64,000 nucleotides of DNA. It comes from Madurella fahalii (lineage: Eukaryota > Ascomycota > Sordariomycetes > Sordariales). The notes beneath the pieces were generated by a model. It was not told the origin of the DNA. It was given only the letters and a program-made list of their open reading frames with translations, and made no database searches. The stretch is from positions 1,550,001 through 1,614,000 of the forward strand of contig CM056875.1 in assembly GCA_029876055.1 (NCBI GenBank), in the 5' to 3' direction. The position numbers and the translations under genes are program-made. Below are positions 55,085 through 64,000 of the stretch, piece by piece. Positions within the stretch are counted from its first letter, which is position 1; each line of letters opens with the position of its first letter.

Positions 55085-58000
55085 TCAAGGCACGCTAAAA
55101 TCCGGCGTCGGCGGGCCCATCATACTCGCAACCTGCTTCCTAACCAACCCCCTGACCCTCCCTTGCTCGGGGCGGGGCACCCCCTGGATCGCCCTCGGCT
55201 CCTTCATCAGCGACGCGTCCAGCCGCAGCGGCACCCTCGTGACCACCGATCGGTAGTCGCCGGGGAACTTTGCCGAGGGGACGGGCACCGAGGCGGTCCG
55301 CCAGATGTGGTCGGTCGTGTCGCTCAGGTAGCTCGGGATCTTGGCCGGCCGCGAGGACGACGGCAGCCCGCCGAAGCTACCGAGCCCGGGGGACACGCCG
55401 TGCGAGACGCGCAGCGTGGACAGGCGAGATAGCCCCGCGGAAAATGCGGGGCGGCCGCGCGCCTTTTTGGCGAGGATGATTTCGTCAAAGAGACGGATCG
55501 AAGGCTCTGAAGCTGGCTGGCGCTCGCGCTCGTGGATGAATTCGTTGAAGGCTTTGGAAGCGATCGGAGTCAGTAACTGAGTGATTCGACTTGGAATGTG
55601 GAACTGGGGCGGATAGATGCTTACCTTGCGTGTCCCTCATCATGGTGGCGTACTCTTGTTGGTCGTAAGGCAGGCTCTTGATGAACCCATCCATGTCAAA
55701 GGCGTACAGCTGCCCGTTGGCCTTTTGTTCTCTAGTCGGTCGGCCGAGGTGCTTCCGGTACGTGTACAAAAGGCTCGCCATGCAGCGGACAAACGCTGCT
55801 CGTACGCGATCGGCATGGAAAGCCTCGGGGCATACTAGCGACACAAACCCCAAGCACCGGTTGTGAGCCAGGCAGTTGCACCCGCTGCATTTGTAGAGGC
55901 CGTCACCTTCCGACCTGTCATCGCAGACGGTGCAAGACGAGTTAATCTCGGATGCGTTCCAGTTGAAGCAGTGGCCTTCCACCCAGACGGTGTTCTCCGT
56001 GTTCCGCACCGGCTGCACCATCATGTTGGGCATGATGGTCGAGGCTGCGATGGTTGACTGCGCATACGTCGACGGCGCGTAGCCTCCGAACGAGGATTGC
56101 GAATCGATCGAGATGGCTGATATCGACAGATTTTGGCTGTGCCCGTTCAAGAAGGGCAAGCTCGGACGGTGCACCATGGAGGGGTGTTTATCCACCCCGA
56201 ACGACGAGCTGCGCCTGGATTTCTCATCGAAATGCCCAGACCGCTTCTCCCTGAGAGTTGCTGCGAACCCAGAGTCGCTGCGAGACACGGGCGTCGTGGG
56301 CATCGGCGGGAAGTGCATTGAGATCGGCGACACGGACGAAGGGGGGCTCCCTTTACTCGACCTTGACGTCGGCGGCCGATCAGACTTGGTATGGTCGATC
56401 TTGGCCTGGGCAAAAGCATTGAAAATAGGTGTCCGGAGCAAGTCGGGGGCATCTGGTTCAGCAAATGTCGACGAGTTCTGCGTCACCCACTTGCCCAGAG
56501 AGCTCCGCTGCGTGACCGGGTTGAACAGCGCCTCATTCTCGGCCGAATAAGCATCGTAGGGGAACGCTTCCACTGCATACGGAGGCGGGCCGGTAGCAAC
56601 TCCGTAGCTCAGACGGTGGGGAGCAGCCACCTGGAGCAGGGAGAGAAGCTTTCGCCGGTGCTGCCGCGGCAGGCTGACGGGCTGCGCAGTGGCGTCAATG
56701 GTGTCTCTGTCGAGGTCCACAAGCACATAGTCGTCTTCCGGAAGCTCGATCTTCTCATACCGCCTCTCGACGCCGACAATGTAGGGGCATGGCGCCTCGA
56801 GAGCCGAAATCAGCCGGGCGGGCAGTATGGGGATGAAGATGCTCGCCCATTTCAGCGGGTAGAGCAGGTTGGCGAGTGCATGGCAGGCCAGATGCAACAT
56901 GCCGGTGTGGGACGAAAGGAAGATGATACGAGCCTCAGACATGGCGTACTCAAACAAGAGCACAATATTCTCCAGCGACAGGCACCTGAAGAGCGCGTAT
57001 AGGTCGATGCTCCGCGATCCCGGGAGCTCGTTGGCCGCCTCCTTCCGTGCGTATAGGCGCAGTTCCCGCACCCCAAGCTCGACCTGGGTCAACGAGCTCA
57101 AGGGGCTGAAGGCCTCGGTGCACAGGTTGACCACGTAACGCTCAAGCGGCTGCCACCGCCCGACCTTGGGGGAGCTTGGCGGGATCCGCAACACGGCTCC
57201 ATCTGTCATGGGCACGACAACCGCCCTGAGCCACTCCTTCCAGAATGCCATTTTGGAGGCGTCTCTGCCCAGGATTCCAAACGCCCGAGGCGTCCAGAGA
57301 CCAGTCTCGCCGGCCGTTAAGCCATCAATCTTGGACGCGGCGCCATGTCTCAGAGGCCTCAGCATCTCTGTCATGAGCGCGATCTTCTCTTCTACCGCAC
57401 TGATTTGTTCGTCCAGGGCTTCTCGGGCGGGTGACCCGGAAGGCACCGTCGGTAGCTTCGCTAGGAGCTGAGACAAATGGGCTCGCTCCGCCGCGAGGCG
57501 ACCGCCTAGACTCGCAGCGAGCTCCCTTTCCTCGTTGCTCATGTGTCTCTGCCGCCATCTTTCGCACCGCTTCTCGACCTCGTCGGCCACCTCGGCATTC
57601 AGAGCAGTCCAGACGATGATGGTGATGCCGTAGATCTTGGAGTTGTCGTCCGAGGTCATGGTGAAGCCATGCCAAGTCGTGCGCGGGCGATCGTCCGAAG
57701 ACACAATCTGGATGTCGTTGGGAAACGCAAACATGGGTACGTAGTCTGGGAACTTGCCCCTCCTGGCCAAGTCGTCGGCTGAGGCGTCTCGCTGGGGATA
57801 TCTGTCCAGCAATACGGGCTCGAACCGCCTTTTAAGCGGATGCATGTCCGGGTCGGTGTTCAACGGCTCTGGAGGGGGAATAACCGAGTTGTAGTTACTT
57901 AGGCGCCTAGCCGTTCGTATGGAAGCTGACGATACAACTGTAAGTACGGGTAACAGCAACGGAAGTGCTACTCCGGGCTCGCTGAACATACCCGCTCTGG

Positions 58001-58723
58001 GAGGCATGGGCTGCTTCCTCACACTGCTCATATCCCTAAAACTCATTTTGCGGCGGATGCTGCCACGAATGCTCTTAAGAGGGCTCATTCTTCCGCTCTG
58101 ATCGGCATCTTCGGCCTTGAGCTTTTCAGTCCTGGGGTTGACCATGGGGGGTCTCGACTGGACCCTTGCGCCGGCGCTGAAAGTCAAATCATCCAGAAAG
58201 TTCTCCCGCTCGGCCGCAAACTTGAGGAGGGCCTTGTCGAAGTCGAAATCGGGAGGGAGACCGTCGAAACCAATCCCCTCGCCTCCAACAAAGCCATTGA
58301 TCCCGTTAAGGCCGTTGAGGCCGTTGGGGCCGTTAGGACCGTTAGGACCGTTAGGGCCAGCGGCCCCGCCAGTGCCCAGATTGGGTGGCGGTATGGGCCG
58401 AATGGTTGCACTGCTGCGATTGCTTCTAGTGTTGCCGTCGACGTCGTCCAGCACCCGGCCCTCGCCGCTGGAAAGCGAGGGGGATACCGAGACCTTCGAG
58501 AGGGCGGAGAGACGGTTGGCCGAGTTCTGGCGAGAATGCCGGGCTTTGGCACGCGGGGGGAGGCTACCGAGGAGTCGGCAGCCTCCTCCTCGTGATCTTC
58601 GACGATGGTGTCGTCCAGCTGGGAAGCCGTGTTATCGTACGTGGCGGATCCATCATCATACGAGATGTTCTCTATTCCGGCGATCCAGAAGTAGTCGGCG
58701 AGCGGTGTCGAAGAGTTCTCCAT
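55085..58723 (-). CDS. DENN-domain protein with C1-like zinc finger, with one apparent frameshift
   Basis: DENN proteins act as exchange factors for Rab GTPases. Exons 58723-55625 and 55551-55085 give about 1188 residues if one base is missing. The N-terminus is MENSSTPLADYFWIAGIENI (start of the uDENN region). A collagen-like (GPN) repeat lies near 95-115. The uDENN/cDENN/dDENN core spans about 240-720, with YVPMFAFPNDIQIVSSDDRP, YGITIIVWTAL, LFRCLSLENIVLLFEYAMSE, ARIIFLSSHTGMLHLACHAL and WASIFIPILPARLISALEAP, YIVGV. A C1-like zinc finger follows near 900-950 (GHCFNWNA, CTVC, CSGCNCLAHNRC). Odd point: the frame from the start codon ends in nonsense at about 58555, where the continuation KARHSRQNSANRLSALSKVS is in the next frame. 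One extra C in the C6 run at 58555-58560 repairs it and makes the total divisible by three. The last exon contains AFNEFIHERER and LFDEIILAKK. Confidence 0.85.
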
Positions 58724-61700
58724 GACACATAACTCTCCCCGGCGGATTCTTGTTCCTCCTGCGTCCCTCCGCGGCTATGTCTCGCTTGTTCTTCCACTCT
58801 TGCCGTTCTGGCCAGCCAAGATCCTCTCGTCGATCGGTTCGGCTCGGTTGTTCGTTGTTGTCGCTGAGAAAGAGCGGCTTTGTTGCTTGGCGGATATCCT
58901 AATCCTGTAGATGCAGTCGGTGAGCGCGATCTGCGCGACAGTGCGGCAGGGCGGCTTCCCGTTCCGGGCCGCGTGGGCAGAGACGACAGCCTCCGCCCTA
59001 TTACGCACAGCCGTTGCCGGACCGAGTGTTAAAGAACCGGTCCACCGGCGTTAGGTGGGAAGACGGTCTGTCGCTAGAGAATGCGGGAGGTGACGTGGGA
59101 AACGTTTGGCAGGGCGTGGACAAGTCCAACTCTAAAAGCTGTCGATACAGGTGCCCAGTCGAGACCGGGGTTCTTTTGGCCACTGCTTGCAAGTGGTCTA
59201 AGGATCGGCCGCAGAGACACGGGTTGAGGTTGTCGAAGCACACTTTTTCTTTTTTGCTTGTTGCTAGGTTCGATGGCCAGCCCGCTGCACCCTCTCGTGC
59301 AGCTGCATTTAGGCCTAACTTTGACCCCTGTAATTGAGCTGCAGGAGGTGCGGCGCTTTCCAAGCCCCTGCGTCCTTAGTTTTACTCGCTGGCCCCAGCT
59401 GCCAGGATGTTTATCTTTATGCATGCACGCCAATGTGGCCGCAATTGCTGTTGCGAAACAATCTGTTCCACACCAACTCGGAGAACAAATCCGCGTATTC
59501 TACGGTGTCAAGCCCTTTACAAAATAATTCTAGACTTCCTGGCTGGCTGGACGGGGCTATTTTGGCCCCCGCCCTCCCTCCCTCCCACCCCCCTTCTCTC
59601 AGCATCCTCCTGGCGGGGAGCGTTGGAAAGGCGGAGGTCCCACTGAGACGAAGACATCGAGTGGAGGGTCTGGAAACTGACCAGGAGGTGGACGTTTCCC
59701 GAGCGAGGGGCCCGTTGCCCACCGGCATGTTTGAATTTAGCCCCACATCGATTCAGTCCACTCTCGGGTGTTTGGATCGGGCTAGATGCAGGTGTTGGGG
59801 CATCAACGCTTCCAGCTAATCTGAGCATCCGAAGCCGTTGGGGAAAAGGAAAGCCGTGGTTCCGCCATAGACATGCAGGTTCCTAATCTTTTCGATTTCA
59901 GGCGGTTTTCAACACGAGGCGCTCCGGACGGATCAAGCGATGCGGAGGGGTTTGGGGAGGGCCACCAAGGCATCCGAAACGGGACAATGATTGTCGATCG
60001 ATGCAGAGAGGAAAAAGTCGGGGTTGCCGAGCGCCTCGGAACCCTTCTTGCCTTGGTGTGTTGATCCGCTGGGCCCACCTGCTTTGCCCTTTTTCGACGG
60101 TGTTGCGCATCAACGCGATGCTCGAATCCATCTCGCGGCGGAAGAAGCTCGATTGGACGGCTTGTCGAGCTGCAAGTCTTTCCCCGCTATGTACACAGAA
60201 CCGCGTCCTTGTGCGTATTCGTGATGGCCGGGGAATGGCCGCCCATGCCGCGCTGCCTCAAGGCGACGCCGCGTTACTGCAGCAGATACTGTGCTAAGGT
60301 AGGTACTGTACAGTACCCGAGCTGTGCAATGTGGGACAGAGTGAAAGAAGCCGAATCGCCCAAAAGAAAGCTGCAGGGGGGCTTCAAGCGGTCCTTCGAG
60401 AGCCGTGTGCCACTTGGCAGCTTGACGGCCTTTCGATGTCTTCGACAGCGGGCAACAATCAGGCCTCAAACACGCCAGATGACTTCATCTTGGAACGTCG
60501 TCCCCTAGACGATCTGGTTGTTGGTTCCGGGATGCTTGTGGGTAGGAGCCGACACAGTGCATGGGTGCTGCCTTCGACTTGCATCGAGCCTCTGTCGACC
60601 GCCATTTCTCGCATCGAGTCGACTTAATTTATGCAGCTCCCAGCAGCAGGCGGTTGCGGACCGGTTGGCTTGATAGGCTGTTCTCAAGCTGCTACCAACC
60701 GGCTGCCTGCGTCCACCTACCTTTCAATGGCTTCGAGTATCATGCTATCAGCAAAAATGCGGACTGCATCTGACCCTGTGAGCACGCAAGACAAACCTGG
60801 CATCCGTATGCGGATACGAATTTGAGCGGTATGCACCTCCCTCGTAAAAGAAAGGGCCTTCCGAGGCTGTAAACACGTAGAGAGAGAAACCTCTTCACAT
60901 CAGATCCTGGGCTTCCGAGTGGACCGCTCTATCACCTCGATGTTCCGAATAGGTTGAGAGAATTACCCCCTCACCAGGCGCCGGAAATCCCTGATTCGCT
61001 TCTGGATCCATGAACCGCCGAAGGAAGGCTGGAGAGGTAGTTCGCAGGGGTGGCACTAACATGGACGGTGGGCTGTATCAACAACGCATGCAGGGAGCAT
61101 TCCTGAAGAGGAAATTCTCCATGTGTTAGTGTTCCAGCTCTAGCAGCACCACAGAACACAACCAAACACAACACAACGCAGCACGGCTAGCGGTGCTCGA
61201 CTGCTCGATTCATTACCATTGGGTGGTACAATCTGAATGCAGTGTATGCCAATGTTTATTTGGATCTTCACTTCGGCGGCAACCCAAACGATGCTTCACG
61301 ACGTCTGAGTGAGGCACGGCAGGATGCCACAACATGACCTACACGTAGACGGCACAGAGGCCCAGAACCCGCCAGCCGGCTAGATCACAAACCTTGTCAC
61401 GGGAAGGCCAGCCCCAAACCCGGTTCGTTTAGTGGCCCTGTCCCTGCCATAATTGAGCCTGTTATAACCACGAAGCTGCCCTTGGTCCCTTGAGGTCGTG
61501 TTGACGTCGGAGCGAGATCGACGACCCGGCCCGAGCGCCACCTTGGAAGGGCTGAAATCTAGGGCGATCGGTTGTGACCATGGAAGAAATACGGAACCAT
61601 GGAAAATGATCGAGGCGACGCCCCTGATATTTCGGATATAATCAGGTTGCGTATGCCACTGAGCTAAATTTAACCCGCCCCGGGATGGCAGCCAAGCTGG

Positions 61701-61980
61701 GTCCCGAGAATCTGGTAATACGAGCTAGAAAGCACGATGCACGCAAAACATGAATTAAACCCCTGTCTGCGCGATCGACTCTAGATCCATTAGCAAATAA
61801 AAGGAGCAAGAACGAGAATGAAGAAAGAAATAAATAATAAAAAGAGGGGATGGCAAAAGGAGAAAATGGAGGTGGGAGAGAGACAGGAATGAAGCACATG
61901 GGGAAATTAGAATTGCATGTCATCCTCCAACTCGCCTGCTCTATGGGACTTTCAAACGCTGCAAATAGTTGTATTTTGGC
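58724..61980. other. Gene-free interval
   Basis: 3.3 kb. Several 90-160 residue open frames overlap on both strands, as expected in GC-rich DNA, but none has motifs, and none has the codon bias of the neighbours. The left end is the promoter of the DENN gene. Nothing else is recognised. Confidence 0.4.
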
Positions 61981-62142
61981 TCAGACATCATCATAAGACC
62001 GTTGGGCCATTCTAATAGTCCAGACCAGTTTACGGCTTCTTTCCGTCTCCGCCGACGGAAAAATAACGAAGGCCAATAAGCCCTGTAACCCTAACACGAC
62101 CGCGACTAGTAGCGGGACAGCCCGTCTGTTCCCAGACGCCAT
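61981..62142 (-). CDS. Possible 53-residue single-helix membrane peptide
   Basis: Starts MASGNRRAVPLLVAVVLGLQ, continues with more hydrophobic text (GLLAFVIFPSAE) and ends RMAQRSYDDV before a TGA. The Arg pair before a 20-residue hydrophobic helix and polar tail have the layout of a short type-II or signal-anchor peptide. It lies 21 bases downstream of the TRAPPC13 stop on the same strand, so it may only be 3' UTR. No homologue is recalled. Confidence 0.3.
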   Translation of the reverse strand: MASGNRRAVPLLVAVVLGLQGLLAFVIFPSAETERSRKLVWTIRMAQRSYDDV

Positions 62143-62163
62143 CACTTCCCCCCCAGTTCACTC

Positions 62164-63226
62164 CTACGCTCCAATCCTCGGAGTCCCCTTGCCAAACCGC
62201 GTCCCCAACTTGCCCGTCGACAAGAAACCCCTATTCCCCATCTCACTCCGCCACCCGATCTGCAGCACCCCAAACACCACCCTCCCATCCTGCTGCTCCT
62301 GCACCTTCCCTTTCTCCTCCTCCTCGAGAACGAAACAAACCTGCTCCGTCTCCCCGGGCTGCAGCACCGGCCTCGCCCTCCCGCCACTCCCATGGTGGTT
62401 GCAGTCCTCGTACCGCAGCCCCGCCTCCAACTCCAGCCCCACCTGCTCCAGCAGCATGCCCTCCTCGCTACAATTCTCCAGCTGCGCTTCCAGCACCCAC
62501 CTCTTCCTGCCCCCCGACCCCGCCGCGGAGGGGAGCGCGCCGGGCTTGGTCCGCACGATGAGCGACGCCTTGCAGATGAACTGGTACAGCTTCCGGAAGG
62601 TCCGCGTGCGCCCGGACAGCGGGGACGCCTCGTAGTACGAGACGGTGACGGCCAGGACGTGGTTGCCCTCCTCGCGGAGGTCGAACGAGAGGACGCGCTG
62701 CAGGGTCGAGTCGACGTCGGGCGCGAGGTCGGTGCCGGGCGCCCCCGCTGGGTCCTGCGGGACGAGGTCCAGCTTGGTCGGCGTGGCCGAGGACGGCGTC
62801 TTCATCTCGGCCTCGATGCGCACGTCCCGGATCGACTTGGGGGTCGGGGCCGGCGCCCCGTCCGCGGTCGGCGGCATGTCATGGTTCGCGCAGAGCGTGC
62901 AGCTGAATGTCTCGCCGACGTAGGCGGATCCGAACGAGGGCGGGAGGTTGAGGATCGGGCTCAGGACGAATGGCTCCGGGTTGGTCGGGTTCTCGGCATT
63001 GGGCTTGTAGGCGAGGGATGCCGGGATGGGTGGCGGGCGTGCGGTCGACGAGGAGAAGGGTGGTTGGAGGGGGTACTGGGGGACCAAAGATGGCCGGGAT
63101 AGGCTACATTTGGCGTGGTTAGCAAGGAGGGAAACTGACGCGGGAAGAAACTCACCGTAGGACTTTTAGGGATACCGAGTGTGGCTCCTTGACCGCATCA
63201 TGGGATGGGTATCGTTGGTGGCTCAT
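62164..63226 (-). CDS. TRAPP complex subunit TRAPPC13-like (DUF974)
   Basis: Component of the TRAPP tethering/exchange complexes in ER-Golgi traffic. Exons 63226-63156 and 63103-62164 give 336 residues. The first exon reads MSHQRYPSHDAVKEPHSVSL and, after the junction, KVLRLSRPSLVPQYPLQPPF, the family's opening. Conserved stretches are LSPILNLPPSFGSAYVGETF, SCTLCANH, VRIEAEMKTPS, LVPQDP, FDLREEGNHVLAVTVSYYE, RTFRKLYQFICKASLIVRTK and YLEAQLEN-like WVLEAQLENCS. Then LQPGETEQVCFVLEEEEKGK and LQIGWRSEMGNRGFLSTGKL lead to the end. Length is shorter than human TRAPPC13 (about 417), as usual for filamentous fungi. The frame is open upstream of 63226 but homology begins there. Confidence 0.85.
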
Positions 63227-64000
63227 CGCGGGCGACCATGGCGATATCAATGGCGGGGGCTGGGGCTGGAGTTTCGGGGAACGGATAGCGAGCACAAACC
63301 CCACATCAGGGGGCCTGGGCACAGGCGAAGCACAGACCCGGCCTGAGGGTGGAGCTGCCCCGGAATCTCTCGTCCACTCCCACTTCCTACGGCGCGTCAA
63401 CCTTCCACCTTTGCCCACATCGGACTTTACCCACGCCAAGGCAGACTGTGCGGAGCCAGAACTGGAGCGAAACTACTGAGCTTGTTACAGAGGACGCTGC
63501 GCTAAGACAAACGTGGGCACGGCGCCGCGAAACAGAAGCAATTCTATGTGGGCGAGAAATCAAGCTGGAACCGGAATTGATTAAGTGTTCTCTAAAGGCT
63601 CAGAACATCTCCTAGCAGCAAGCACCTCGACATGCCGCCTGTGATTCTCCATCTGGATTTTTCATATTATGATCGAGGTTGAATGCACTGCTACGATACC
63701 AAGCAAAACATACCCCAACTCCCGCGACTCTCCAGCATGAGAAACTAAGACTTGAAGGGTGGGGCTAACCCGCTCAAACCAGCCATTCCGTCGTGGTAGA
63801 GACGATCAAATACGCCATTGGCTCTATGTGCTCCGTCAATGCCCAAATCGCTCGAAATGCGTGGTCAAGTTCCCGTTTGTCTTGCCTCCCTCTTCCGTCG
63901 TGAAATGCTCAGAAGGGCGAGCTGGCACAACGAAAAACACATCCGTTCAAAATTCAGCAAATCCGACCTGCGGTCAAGGGCCGGCATTTAAAGCCCAGGC
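63227..64000. other. Upstream flank of TRAPPC13, no gene seen
   Basis: The promoter of the TRAPPC13 gene should be at the left. The remaining bases to the window edge hold no convincing coding frame. Confidence 0.4.

Noticed and set aside
61630..61720. Minus-strand text TTTAGCTCAGTGGCATACGC resembling a tRNA D-arm
   Set aside because: A possible CCTGA/TCAGG anticodon stem follows, but there is no T-arm with GGTTCGAATCC and no pairing acceptor stem. Not called as a tRNA.
58724..61980. Several 90-160 residue frames on both strands
   Set aside because: They overlap one another, show no motifs, and lack intron signals that would join them into a gene.
1..64000. CRISPR arrays, bacterial operons, phage or IS elements
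   Set aside because: The window is eukaryotic with spliced genes; no direct repeat-spacer array or bacterial mobile element was seen.

Overview
The window is nuclear DNA of a filamentous ascomycete. The genes are intron-bearing, with short introns (about 50-190 bases) that mostly have GT..AG ends. Coding DNA is GC-rich, and a HET-domain gene and several fungus-specific families are present (choline-transporter-like Pns1, DUF726, an Aspergillus/Neurospora-type O-mannosyltransferase set, a fungal kinase-like family). AT-rich gene-poor blocks sit between the gene-dense stretches. The protein flavour points to Sordariomycetes, perhaps Sordariales/Chaetomiaceae; that placement is inference from remembered homologues, not a database result.

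Layout. 1-8.4 kb: a MARVEL-domain membrane protein, O-acetylhomoserine sulfhydrylase (sulfur assimilation), the ER membrane complex subunit EMC7, and a WW-domain Gly-rich protein. 8.4-18.2 kb: an accessory, AT-rich stretch with a HET-domain gene, an AlaX-type alanyl-tRNA editing gene and a decayed argininosuccinate-synthase-like gene. 18.2-26.3 kb: a Pns1/CTL-like transporter, a Rab4-like GTPase with large insertions, and a PMT2-type protein O-mannosyltransferase with seven exons and one GC-AG intron.

28.2-33 kb: a run of three genes for mitochondrial translation or respiration (mL61/MRP49, GEP3/YqeH-type GTPase, COX11). The first two are divergent and share a short promoter. 33.2-36.1 kb: an FAD-dependent amine-oxidase-like enzyme and an intron-containing tRNA-Ser(GCU). 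38.4-42.7 kb: a small kinase-like gene, then a five-exon IucA/IucC-type NRPS-independent siderophore (NIS) synthetase, the most unusual enzyme here. 43-54 kb: RRP12, SEC17, a GatC-like mitochondrial amidotransferase subunit, a DUF726 hydrolase-fold membrane protein and the PP1 inhibitor YPI1. 55-63.2 kb: a DENN-domain protein with a C1-like zinc finger, a 3.3 kb empty stretch, a possible 53-residue membrane peptide and TRAPPC13.

Many genes serve the secretory and trafficking route (EMC7, PMT2, Rab4, SEC17, DENN, TRAPPC13), but they are scattered, so this is not an operon-like cluster. Exon structures were assembled by eye from splice signals, reading frame and family knowledge. In every multi-exon model the total is a multiple of three. 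For EMC7 and the DENN gene this is true only after allowing one missing base in a G/C homopolymer.
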